From positions 1-7,655 of the forward strand of contig JAJSAJ010000303.1 in NCBI GenBank assembly GCA_024274855.1: DNA of 7,655 nucleotides, read 5' to 3'. Made by a program: the position numbers and the translations under genes. Source of the DNA: Planctomycetota bacterium. Lineage in GTDB: Bacteria; Planctomycetota; Planctomycetia; Pirellulales; Pirellulaceae. Shown here in pieces: positions 1 through 6,245 of the stretch. The stretch's first letter is position 1. Each line of letters opens with the position of its first letter. The notes under the pieces are model-generated. The model made no database searches. It was not told the origin of the DNA and saw only the letters and a list, made by a program, of their open reading frames with translations.

Positions 1-864
1 CCTGGCCGGGTCGAGCCGACCCGACATCAGGTCGTACATCAGCATGATCAAGACGTCGCTGGGAACGCTGTAGGTTTCCGTGCGACCACCCCGGGCAACG
101 TTCACGCCAACCACTTTGCCGCTCAGATCGACCAGCGGCCCACCGCAATCGGCTGGTCGCAGCGCCGTGTCGTGCTGCAGCACGAGTGGAAACGAATCAC
201 GTCGCTTGCTGATGCCTACGCCCAAAGCGTTTTGAATGTCACGTTTTCGAGTGCCGGGTGTTTGCAGTTTGCCCAGCGTGGCCTTTATCGACAAACTCTT
301 GTTGCCACGCTTCACGTTCATGGTCACGGGAGTACCGGGTGGATACTTCTTCACAAGTGTAACCAAGGCGTTGCGGTTGGACGTTGGTTTGCCATTGACC
401 GTTGTGATCAGGTCCTTCACTTTTAACCCGGCTTTTTCGGCGGGGCTCTTTGGCAAGACCCGTTCGATTTCGGCACCATTCTTTCCATCCTTGACGACAA
501 TGCCCAGAATTCCTGGTATCGGCGGGATGGGACGCCGCGGGACACTGACAACTCCCATGGCCAGCGGTTGGTCCTCTGTTCCGACTGCCGCCACGAATTG
601 CCCGACAGCCGGCTTCGTCATGTTCCACTCGATTCGTGGCAGGTCGTTGGCCTTGACCTTAAGCATGGCCAAGTCGAACCGTGAGTCGACCCCCACCATC
701 CTCCCTTCCAATTCGCGTTTGTCACTGAGGCGACAGACGATTTTTCCTTTCAGCTGGGTAGCCTTTGTCACGATCCATCCGTCAGGTCCGACGATGGTTC
801 CCAACGCGACCTCTTTGCCATCGCAAAGGACTCGCACCGTGCACTTGCTGACCGGCGATATCAG
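1..864 (-). CDS. Second (pseudoprotease) half of a tandem HtrA/trypsin-like protein; continues past window start
   Basis: Translating the minus strand from 864 down to 1 gives 288 codons with no stop, running off the window. It is in the same frame as the protease at 865-1638 and separated from it only by the TAA at 865-867. Counting from that stop, residues 9-75 resemble the start of a trypsin-like HtrA barrel (VRVLCDGKEVALG, then FDLAML with an Asp at about 64). Residues about 115-195 form a PDZ domain (GLKVKDLITTVNGKP), and residues about 225-270 form the end of the barrel (LQHDTALRPADCGGPLVDL). The catalytic His position reads TKATQL and the nucleophile position is Cys at about 240, so two of three triad residues are missing and it is probably proteolytically dead. 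There is no signal peptide and no ATG before 697-699; GTG at 835-837 is the earliest conventional start. It is best seen as the C-terminal part of one secreted protein split by a nonsense codon. Confidence 0.75.
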   Translation of the reverse strand, partial: MISPVSKCTVRVLCDGKEVALGTIVGPDGWIVTKATQLKGKIVCRLSDKRELEGRMVGVDSRFDLAMLKVKANDLPRIEWNMTKPAVGQFVAAVGTEDQPLAMGVVSVPRRPIPPIPGILGIVVKDGKNGAEIERVLPKSPAEKAGLKVKDLITTVNGKPTSNRNALVTLVKKYPPGTPVTMNVKRGNKSLSIKATLGKLQTPGTRKRDIQNALGVGISKRRDSFPLVLQHDTALRPADCGGPLVDLSGKVVGVNVARGGRTETYSVPSDVLIMLMYDLMSGRLDPAR

Positions 865-867
865 TTA
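865..867 (-). other. In-frame TAA separating two halves of a tandem protease gene
   Basis: The stop lies between MKSALR and LISPVSKCTVRVLCDGKE. The same frame stays open on both sides for 257 and at least 288 codons. A single-base change from GAA, CAA or AAA would restore continuity. No Shine-Dalgarno-like sequence with a nearby ATG follows it. Confidence 0.75.
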
Positions 868-1638
868 GCGTAACGCGGATTTCATACTGTCGCCATCTCG
901 GCTGGGCAGTTTGGTTTCCCACGCATCGCCCTTAACCAGTCGGTCCCAGTGCTCGAGGTAGACCGCGAGCGGCACATGGAAATTCTGCTGCATCGAGCCT
1001 CCAATGCGACTGTTGATTCCGATTACCTTGCCCTCCAAATCGAACAGTGGTCCTCCCGAATCGCCACCGACCAACGGGCAATCGGTTTGAATGACGTTTT
1101 CGGCAATTCGCAGGATGCGCCCGACTCGTATGACTGGTGGGCGTTTCTGCTGGTAGCCCAGTGGATGGCCCACGGCGATGCACCATGCACCCACTTGTAA
1201 ATCAGCGGGGTTACCTTTCTGAGCGAATTGACATTTGCTTGCACCGGTGATTTTCATCAACCCAGCATCAAGCGTTTTGAACACGCCCAGCGTTTTTCCC
1301 TTAGCCTGTTTTCCATTCGGCAGAAAGAACGTGACATCCTGCCCGGGCTTGCCGACCACGTGGCCGGCAGTCATCACCAGTCCGTCTTCGCTGACGATCA
1401 CGCCACTGCCGTTGCTCGACCCGATGCGGACACCGACCGTGCACGCTATGACTTTGGCTGTCACACTCTTGACCTTGGCCTCGACAGCTTTCATCTCGGC
1501 CACGTTCTTGGGGGCGGGAACCAGCTTGATCTTACTGGCGGCGCCAGCCGCTTGCGGAGTCGATTCGGTCCAGAATAGCGCCAGCAATAACAGGAGACCA
1601 AGAGTTCGAAAACCACCAAGCGTTTTGCGTCGAATCAT
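865..1638 (-). CDS. Secreted trypsin-like (S1C/HtrA-type) serine protease, N-terminal unit ending at an in-frame stop
   Basis: 257 residues. Residues 1-33 form a signal peptide (basic MIRRK, a hydrophobic LLLLLALF core, then a small-residue region ending AGAA), so export is expected. The trypsin fold spans about 60-235 with a complete visible triad: His93 in TAGHVV, Asp124 in LDAGLMKI and Ser194 in GGDSGGPLFDLEGKVIGINS. The expected reaction is endoproteolysis of envelope or periplasmic proteins, as in Deg/HtrA proteases. The ATG at 1636-1638 is preceded by a purine-rich GGGAAGGG seven bases upstream, which supports this start. There is no PDZ domain within this ORF; the PDZ lies downstream of the TAA in the same frame. 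The C-terminal tail (DSMKSALR) looks like the start of a linker helix that continues naturally into LISPVSKCTVRV after the stop. The ORF can be read as a free-standing protease or as the first half of a broken tandem protein. Confidence 0.85.
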   Translation of the reverse strand: MIRRKTLGGFRTLGLLLLLALFWTESTPQAAGAASKIKLVPAPKNVAEMKAVEAKVKSVTAKVIACTVGVRIGSSNGSGVIVSEDGLVMTAGHVVGKPGQDVTFFLPNGKQAKGKTLGVFKTLDAGLMKITGASKCQFAQKGNPADLQVGAWCIAVGHPLGYQQKRPPVIRVGRILRIAENVIQTDCPLVGGDSGGPLFDLEGKVIGINSRIGGSMQQNFHVPLAVYLEHWDRLVKGDAWETKLPSRDGDSMKSALR

Positions 1639-1671
1639 CGCAATACCCTTCCCACCATGCGGCAGTGCCAG

Positions 1672-1700
1672 AGTGTTTGATTAGAACAGTGTTTGATTAG
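1672..1700. repeat. 13-bp direct repeat upstream of the protease
   Basis: AGTGTTTGATTAG occurs at 1672-1684 and again at 1688-1700, with three bases between, giving a 16-bp period. A related string, GCCAGAGTGT followed by GATT, starts at 1783; the first copy is also preceded by GCCAG (1667-1671). The repeat lies 34-62 bp upstream of the protease start. It could be a regulator binding site or simply a local duplication. Confidence 0.5.
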
Positions 1701-1705
1701 GGGCA

Positions 1706-1730
1706 TGGACCAGTGATCGATTATGGTCCA
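1706..1730. repeat. Short perfect inverted repeat (hairpin)
   Basis: TGGACCA at 1706-1712 and TGGTCCA at 1724-1730 are exact reverse complements with an 11-base loop. The hairpin sits just beyond the 13-bp direct repeat on the upstream side of the protease gene. There is no flanking T-run, so an operator or repeat remnant is more likely than a terminator. Confidence 0.4.
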
Positions 1731-1899
1731 AATGGTGCGTGGTCGCCAGCTTTGTCGGAAAAATCACGTGCCCGCCGGGGGCGCCAGAGTGTGATTCGAT
1801 CCCCGTCCGAGCCTGTTCGGGCTTGTTGGGATCTGCTCGATCGTACCGGACACCGAGCCGAATGGGGGTCCATATGCTGAGAGTACGTTCCGAAATTGC

Positions 1900-1974
1900 G
1901 AGGGCGAACCTTCTGCCGAACTGCGAAGGCGAGAAAGTCTCGGGGCGTTGCGGCTCAGCAGGAGCTTCGCCCTC
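1900..1974. repeat. Long imperfect hairpin, REP/MITE-like intergenic repeat
   Basis: The 26-base arm 1900-1925 (starting GAGGGCGAA) and the reverse complement of 1949-1974 match at 20 of 26 positions. Most mismatches are transitions that would still allow G-U pairing in RNA. The 23-base centre contains a second perfect stem, CGAGA at 1930-1934 with TCTCG at 1938-1942 and a three-base loop. The GCAGGAGCTTCGCCCTCCCAT style resembles dispersed intergenic repeats that I recall from planctomycete genomes; that resemblance is from memory and not searched here. Confidence 0.65.
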
Positions 1975-2007
1975 CCATATCTAGAACCGCCCTCCCATGT
2001 CCAGAAC
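1968..2007. repeat. 20-bp tandem duplication
   Basis: Units at 1968-1987 and 1988-2007 both begin CGCCCTCCCAT and end AGAAC. They match at 18 of 20 positions, the differences being A/G and T/C. The first unit starts inside the right arm of the long hairpin (1949-1974), so the tail of that repeat has been duplicated. Confidence 0.6.
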
Positions 2008-2091
2008 CACCGGGCAATTTCGGGACGTGCTCTGAGCGGGCTTGCCAAGTCGTGACCCAAAGCCCAAGAAACTATTGGTATCCAACCACGA

Positions 2092-2227
2092 GTAGCCGTT
2101 CACGCCGCTGGGGTCTGACGCAATGTTCGGCGGAGACAGCGTTTCTTTACGCGAACGCATTTTGTCGCCGAAAATGGGTCTGACCCCTTGGAAGCGAGCT
2201 GGCGGCCTACATTCCGTGAACGGTTAC
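2092..2227. mobile_element. 136-bp MITE-like element with terminal inverted repeats (copy 1)
   Basis: The left end GTAGCCGTTCACG (2092-2104) and the right end CGTGAACGGTTAC (2215-2227) are inverted copies with one mismatch over 13 bases. Inside, GGGGTCTGAC at 2110-2119 and the palindrome GGGTCTGACCC at 2176-2186 form a subterminal repeat. The element carries no ORF and ends about 20 bp from the stop codon of the metallo-hydrolase. The same ends bracket 7359-7572. Mobility is inferred from this structure; no transposase or clear target-site duplication was seen. Confidence 0.5.
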
Positions 2228-2246
2228 AACCACGATTACCGTGGTT
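2228..2246 (-). terminator. Hairpin directly after the metallo-hydrolase stop codon
   Basis: AACCACG (2228-2234) and CGTGGTT (2240-2246) form a perfect 7-bp stem with a 5-base loop, starting at the base after the TGA (2247-2249) on the minus strand. It is well placed to end transcription of the hydrolase. No U-tract follows, so it is not a canonical intrinsic terminator. It also abuts the end of the 2092-2227 element. Confidence 0.35.
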
Positions 2247-3011
2247 TCAGAGCTCCATGACATGGGTTGGACCATATCTGGTCGCCACGAACAGCGGAAT
2301 CCGCTCGCCGAGAATCTGGCGATGCGTTTCGAGTGCCAGGTCGGGTGTGTTGTTTTCCTTCGAGAGGTGTGCCAGACAGGCCCATTGCATTCGTTTCGAC
2401 GAAGCGTCCCGCAATAACCGAGCGGACTCGGAGTTCGAAATATGTCCCTTCGGGCCTCCAACTCGCTGTTTCAGCCAATCGGGGTACATGCCGCCGGCGA
2501 GCATGTCGGGGTCGTAGTTGCTCTCCAGCAGCACCGCATCGAGCGATTCGATCACAGCCTCTAATTCACCGAATACGTGTCCCAAGTCGGTTAGAACGCC
2601 CAGTCGGTGCACGCCGTCATCAACGATAAACACAACACCGTCTGCTCCGTCGTGTGGTGTCGAGATGGTCTCGACGGTCACGTTACCGAATCGCAGGGTC
2701 TCGCCCGCCGCGAAGTGGTTCAGGCCGTTGATTGTTCCCAACCGGTGACGCTGTGCTGCCCGATAGGTCTCGGCGGTGACATAGACCGGCAAACCGAACT
2801 TGCGATGGTAGATCCCCATACTGCGAGCGTGGTCGGTATGGTCGTGGGAAATCAGAAGGGCATCAACGGCAGTTATGTCGCGAGCATACTGCTTAAGCCT
2901 CTCTTGAGCCTGGATTCCACTGATGCCGGCGTCCAGAAGCAACTTGACACCGTCAGCCTCGACATAAATGCAGTTACCGTTACTGCCGGATTGGAGAGAT
3001 ATGATTCGCAT
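2247..3011 (-). CDS. Metallo-beta-lactamase-fold hydrolase, YycJ/WalJ-like
   Basis: 254 residues from the ATG at 3009-3011. An in-frame TTG at 3042-3044 would add 11 residues (MLLPSSTYNTA), but family members normally begin near MRIISLQSGSNGNCIYVE, so the ATG is preferred. Metal ligands are visible in order: His56, His58, Asp60 and His61 (SHDHTDH), His120 (TPHDGADG), Asp142 (TDLGH) and His215 (LAHLSKENN). His190 (KGHISN) is also conserved. The layout SGSNGNCIYV, LLDAGIS, SHDHTDH, LLESNYD, GHISN matches the cytoplasmic YycJ/WalJ-like group, implicated as exonucleases linked to DNA repair or cell-wall regulation. The exact substrate is not shown by sequence. No clear Shine-Dalgarno is visible. 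The gene appears intact, unlike its neighbours. Confidence 0.88.
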   Translation of the reverse strand: MRIISLQSGSNGNCIYVEADGVKLLLDAGISGIQAQERLKQYARDITAVDALLISHDHTDHARSMGIYHRKFGLPVYVTAETYRAAQRHRLGTINGLNHFAAGETLRFGNVTVETISTPHDGADGVVFIVDDGVHRLGVLTDLGHVFGELEAVIESLDAVLLESNYDPDMLAGGMYPDWLKQRVGGPKGHISNSESARLLRDASSKRMQWACLAHLSKENNTPDLALETHRQILGERIPLFVATRYGPTHVMEL

Positions 3012-3765
3012 CGCGGTATTGTACGTTGAACTCGGGAGAAGCAAAAGGTGGTTGAGAGTGGACGGAGAGTGACGCGATCGCCCGCCGATTCGAGAGCAAC
3101 GAAGTTGTCGAGCAGCATGGACTGTGTACCATGCTCTCCTCGGCCAACTGTTGACTTGCCATTCCGTCCGAAGCGACTCGTCTTGCTTCTCTTCCCTGGC
3201 AGCTTCGCGTGAGGTCTTTCGTTGCTCTTGTTCCAGGCCGAAGCGCCGCTATCCCATGGCCATGTTGTCTCCCGTCTCTTTCACTCGCTTTGAAGTGCGG
3301 CAAGCGAGGCTGCAGTACATGGTTCAATACGTATGTCGAGAGAATCTGCTTGTCACCCCATTTGGGATGCTTGCGACGCGCGTTCTTCGGAATGATGCTT
3401 AGTGGCAAGTCGGGTAGCACTTTGGCAGGCAATTGGAAATAGACCTGCAACATCTCCGTCGTCGCAGTGATAATCTTGCGTTGTGAAGCGGTGAAAGTGC
3501 CCAACGGCTGTACGTAAATCACGCGGTGACGCAGATCTGCGCGAATTGGCCGGCTTGCCACGTATTCGCGGTACGTTTGGCGCGTCTCCTTGTGTCGGTC
3601 GAGCCAGTCGCCTGGTTGCGGTTTTCCGAGTTCCGTGTGGAAGGAAATCAGTTTGCTGAAGGATGGAGGCAATGCGTAGTTGCCCCTGCGTGCGTTTTTG
3701 GCGACTAGGATCTGGCTGCCACAAGGCCATGCGACGACCGCGAGCAAGAGTATTCGTGCAATCAT
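2980..3765 (-). pseudogene. Truncated secreted archaemetzincin-like protein (zinc-binding half lost)
   Basis: The ORF begins at ATG 3763-3765 with a signal-peptide-like start (MIARILLLAVVAWPCGS). Residues about 47-155 match my recollection of planctomycete archaemetzincin-like proteins: GKPQPGDWLDRHKETRQTYREYV, RVIYVQPLGTF, LPAKVLPDLPL, KHPKWGDKQILSTYVL. After residue 156 (about position 3298) the similarity stops. The tail is low-complexity and basic (ATKDLTRSCQGREARRVAS) and runs on until it overlaps the metallo-hydrolase start at 2980. The HExxHxxGxxH zinc site and Cys pairs that define archaemetzincins are absent from all three minus-strand frames down to 3012. In another frame, AALQSE followed by TGA lies at the breakpoint, possibly a frameshifted remnant. 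Without the zinc site it cannot be an active metalloprotease. It could still be expressed as a hypothetical protein. Confidence 0.65.
3012..3297. other. Apparently noncoding region between the archaemetzincin breakpoint and the metallo-hydrolase
   Basis: On the minus strand this region is open only as the unrelated tail of the archaemetzincin ORF. The other two frames give no recognisable domain. It must hold the upstream region of the metallo-hydrolase unless that gene is read from further up. A small tandem, GAGAGTG at 3054-3060 and again at 3065-3071, is present. No convincing promoter was found. Confidence 0.4.
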
Positions 3766-3956
3766 GATTTATTTCTTGGAAATCGCGTGAAATCTGGAGC
3801 CGACCGAATGGGACGAGTCGTTTTCTCCACTGTGGCGAGTTACAATACTGCAGCATATCCTGCATCTGCCGGCACCAACTCAGAATGGCGTTACCCAGCC
3901 AGTTGCCGCCGACCTGTTTGTAGCCGCAACACGACGATTGCTTTGAGGAGGACGAG
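3766..3956. promoter_or_regulatory. Divergent spacer between archaemetzincin-like gene and beta-helix gene
   Basis: This 191-bp gap separates two genes transcribed away from each other, so it should contain promoters for both. A TACAAT at 3841-3846 on the plus strand resembles a -10 box, but no good -35 lies 16-18 bp upstream. No strong operator-like palindrome was seen. Confidence 0.3.
3945..3951 (+). promoter_or_regulatory. Strong ribosome binding site for the beta-helix gene
   Basis: GAGGAGG lies five bases before the ATG at 3957-3959. It is the best Shine-Dalgarno match in the window. It fixes the start and shows that the signal peptide-bearing reading frame is the intended product. Confidence 0.75.
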
Positions 3957-6245
3957 ATGACTCAAGGACGATTGCATCCGGGAAAAAACGGATCACTCTT
4001 CATCGTAATAGGCATCATGGCTCTGATTGCTGCCCTCGGAAATCCGTCCGCGGCAATGGAACCGGGTATAGCTGCACTCACCCATAAGTCCCAATGGGAT
4101 GATGAACCGATTGAGCATCTTGAGCCCGCGCGAAGGATACCGCGTACACCCAAAAGATACAGCTGGGAACGGCAGCACGCAAGAACTAATGAAAAGGGCG
4201 GCCTTGAGTGGACACCGAGGCCGTTCGTATTTGAAGCGGGCGACTCGGTCCGTTACATCGACTTTGAAAATGGCCGAGACGGCAATGACGGTGAGACAAA
4301 GAAGACGGCATGGAAACACCATCCATGGGACGATAAAGCGGTAGGAACGTCCGCCTTATGCAGCGGAATTCATACGTATGTTTTCAAGAGAGGCGTATAT
4401 TACAGAAATCCGTTACGCGCCCAAGAATCCGGCCAGCCCGGCAGTCCGATCAGGTTGACCTCAGATCCTTCATGGGGCAAGGGCGAGGCCGTCATGTGCG
4501 GATCCGTGAGAATCGTGAGTGGCTGGAAAAGAGGGGCTGAGCATCCTGATATACCGGACCGGAGCAATGTGTGGTACACGGATCTTGACTTTGCACCTCG
4601 CAGCGTATGGACGGTCCGAGGTGCTGAAGTCACACGCATCCCGCTTGCACGGATGCCGAACTGGACCGTATCAGATCCCGAAGATGTGAAGAAAGAGTGG
4701 TGGTTCTGGGATAACCCTGGGCATCCCTATTTTCATCTCACCATGAAACGCGAGGGCCGGGGCGGCGAACTGGCAATGGGCCGGGACACCAAACACATAA
4801 CCGGGCCCAAGGATCTCTATATGGGAGCACTCATCTGGACGGAATTCGGATGGGTCGATGGCACACCTTATCCCTCCTATGTGCAGGGCTTTGACGCTTC
4901 GAAGAACGCATTGGGGTTTGAAGGGTATTTGGGGAGTCCGAAATCACGCGTGATATGCAGATATCACCGGTACTACCTCGAGGACAAACCCCAGTACCTT
5001 GATGACGAGAACGGTGAATTCTGGTTCGAGAAAAAAAGTAAGGGTGGGCGTCTCCATATTCTCCTGGCTGACCGCCAGAATCCGAACCAGGCTGTGATCG
5101 AAGTTGCCAAAGAACCGACGCTTGTCGATCTTACGGGTACGAAATACATCACGGTCAGTGGTCTTTCGTTCTTGTTCACGAACGTCGCATGGGATCTGAC
5201 CGAGATTCCCTGGCAATATTCGAAACAATTCAGGCTCAAGAAATATCTCTATCCGGCGTGCATCAGAGTTTGGGGAAACGGTGAACATATCACGGTCGCC
5301 AACTGCGGATTCAGGCATGTCAACAATGGCGTGCTGATGAAAGCCGTCCACCCTGGCGATCGGATAGACCATGTTGTTGTGCGGGACTGTGATTTTCGAG
5401 AGACCGACCACAACGGCATCACGATTGAAGAAGGCCTGCTCTGGGGTGATACTCTGCCGAACCGTGGGGGCCATTTGCTCGATGTTAAGATCCTGCGAAA
5501 TCATCTCTACAGGACAGGGCTGCGCTCGCCTCGCATCGGCGCGGGAGACGCGATTAACGTAGACAATGCAGAGACTCTGGAAGTTGCGGGCAACGTGGTC
5601 GAACGGGCGTGGCATGCGGGAATCAACGTGCGCGGCGCCAAGATAAGCGGAAATGTCCGTGACTGCCCTCTCTCGCGTATCCTTGTCTATCAGAACAAAG
5701 TGGTCGATTCCATTCGGACCGGCGATGACTGTGGAAATATTGAGACATGGCAGGGTGGACCCGCATATGTGTTTAATAACCTCTCCGGCAACCCGGGAGG
5801 ATACAGGTATAGCGCGTATATGTTTGACCAGGAGAAGAAAGACCCGGGAGGGGCTCGGTTTGGCATGGCCTACTACCTTGACGGTGGTTTCAAGAACTAT
5901 TTCTTCAACAATATCGGCTGGGGGCTGAGCAAAGAGATCACAGATCGAACCGGCGCGACGGCCATGTTTCAGGAGATCATCGGCTATCAGAATATGTTCT
6001 TTAACAATACGGCGTACCGTTTCGTCAAAGGATCTAGACGCCAGGCGCCCCAGGCGGGACGCGATAAATTCCTGGGGAATATCTGGGATGGAATAGGCGA
6101 TTGGGTGTGCTGGCATACCAAGCCTGCCAGAACCGCTGCGGATGGAAATGAACGAGATGCGGGGAAGATCGACACGAAGTACGCTCTCGAAACCAATGCG
6201 TTCACACGCAATGTGTTCCATGACATCGCTGGGAAGTACGCGTAG
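3957..6245 (+). CDS. Secreted right-handed parallel beta-helix protein, ending at an in-frame TAG
   Basis: 762 residues. Residues 12-33 form a signal peptide (SLFIVIGIMALIAALG, then NPSAA), so export is expected. Residues about 98-190 hold the opening module (RYIDFENGRDGNDG, KHHPWDD, GIHTYVFKRGVYYR, GSPIRLTSDPSWGKGEAV), typical of secreted polysaccharide-associated beta-helix proteins. Residues about 395-690 show the repeating coils: ITVSGLSF, ITVANCGFRHVNNGV, VVVRDCDFRETDHNGITIEEG, ILRNHLYRTG, LEVAGNVVERAWHAGINV, ILVYQNKVVDS, YVFNNLSG, YFFNNIGW, MFFNNTAY. A carbohydrate-binding or lyase-like role is a family-level inference; I cannot assign catalytic residues. It ends FHDIAGKYA at TAG 6243-6245, but the frame continues into a LamG-like region up to 7310, so this is probably the first two-thirds of a 1117-residue protein. 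Arg codons AGA/AGG and Ile ATA appear more often than in the minus-strand genes (not counted), a possible hint of different ancestry. Confidence 0.85.
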   Translation: MTQGRLHPGKNGSLFIVIGIMALIAALGNPSAAMEPGIAALTHKSQWDDEPIEHLEPARRIPRTPKRYSWERQHARTNEKGGLEWTPRPFVFEAGDSVRYIDFENGRDGNDGETKKTAWKHHPWDDKAVGTSALCSGIHTYVFKRGVYYRNPLRAQESGQPGSPIRLTSDPSWGKGEAVMCGSVRIVSGWKRGAEHPDIPDRSNVWYTDLDFAPRSVWTVRGAEVTRIPLARMPNWTVSDPEDVKKEWWFWDNPGHPYFHLTMKREGRGGELAMGRDTKHITGPKDLYMGALIWTEFGWVDGTPYPSYVQGFDASKNALGFEGYLGSPKSRVICRYHRYYLEDKPQYLDDENGEFWFEKKSKGGRLHILLADRQNPNQAVIEVAKEPTLVDLTGTKYITVSGLSFLFTNVAWDLTEIPWQYSKQFRLKKYLYPACIRVWGNGEHITVANCGFRHVNNGVLMKAVHPGDRIDHVVVRDCDFRETDHNGITIEEGLLWGDTLPNRGGHLLDVKILRNHLYRTGLRSPRIGAGDAINVDNAETLEVAGNVVERAWHAGINVRGAKISGNVRDCPLSRILVYQNKVVDSIRTGDDCGNIETWQGGPAYVFNNLSGNPGGYRYSAYMFDQEKKDPGGARFGMAYYLDGGFKNYFFNNIGWGLSKEITDRTGATAMFQEIIGYQNMFFNNTAYRFVKGSRRQAPQAGRDKFLGNIWDGIGDWVCWHTKPARTAADGNERDAGKIDTKYALETNAFTRNVFHDIAGKYA
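6243..6245 (+). other. In-frame TAG splitting the beta-helix/LamG protein
   Basis: The TAG lies between FHDIAGKYA and FKSSGKWHRNLDQ. The same frame is open for 762 codons before it and 354 after. One base change (for example from CAG, AAG, GAG, TGG, TAC or TAT) would restore one protein. No good start site follows closely. Confidence 0.75.

Larger units (their letters stand above)
1639..2246. other. 608-bp gene-free spacer rich in repeats
   Basis: No reading frame here on either strand gives a recognisable or convincing protein. The spacer holds the direct repeat at 1672-1700, the hairpin at 1706-1730, the long imperfect hairpin at 1900-1974, a 20-bp tandem duplication at 1968-2007 and a 136-bp inverted-repeat-bounded element at 2092-2227. 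It separates the protease (transcribed leftward from 1638) from the 3' end of the metallo-hydrolase, so it must contain the protease promoter. I could not identify a convincing -35/-10 pair. Confidence 0.6.

Noticed and set aside
236..868. Plus-strand open frame of 210 codons opposite the pseudoprotease
   Set aside because: The minus-strand translation gives clear HtrA and PDZ motifs, while the plus-strand product is a low-complexity Ser/Thr/Pro-rich shadow.
1655..1672. Possible sigma-54 promoter (TGGCAC on the minus strand) upstream of the protease
   Set aside because: The required GC at the -12 position is missing at the correct spacing from the GG.
1776..1806. Possible tRNA T-arm (GATTCGATCCCCGTC)
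   Set aside because: The bases flanking the TTCGATC do not form a T-stem, and no acceptor or anticodon arm fits around it.
3054..3074. Small tandem GAGAGTG(GACG) repeat before the metallo-hydrolase
   Set aside because: Only two short units; could be chance, with no supporting structure.
3353..3865. Minus-strand open frame of 170 codons overlapping the archaemetzincin-like gene
   Set aside because: It is an alternative frame of the same strand. The overlapping frame carries the signal peptide and the recognisable family motifs.
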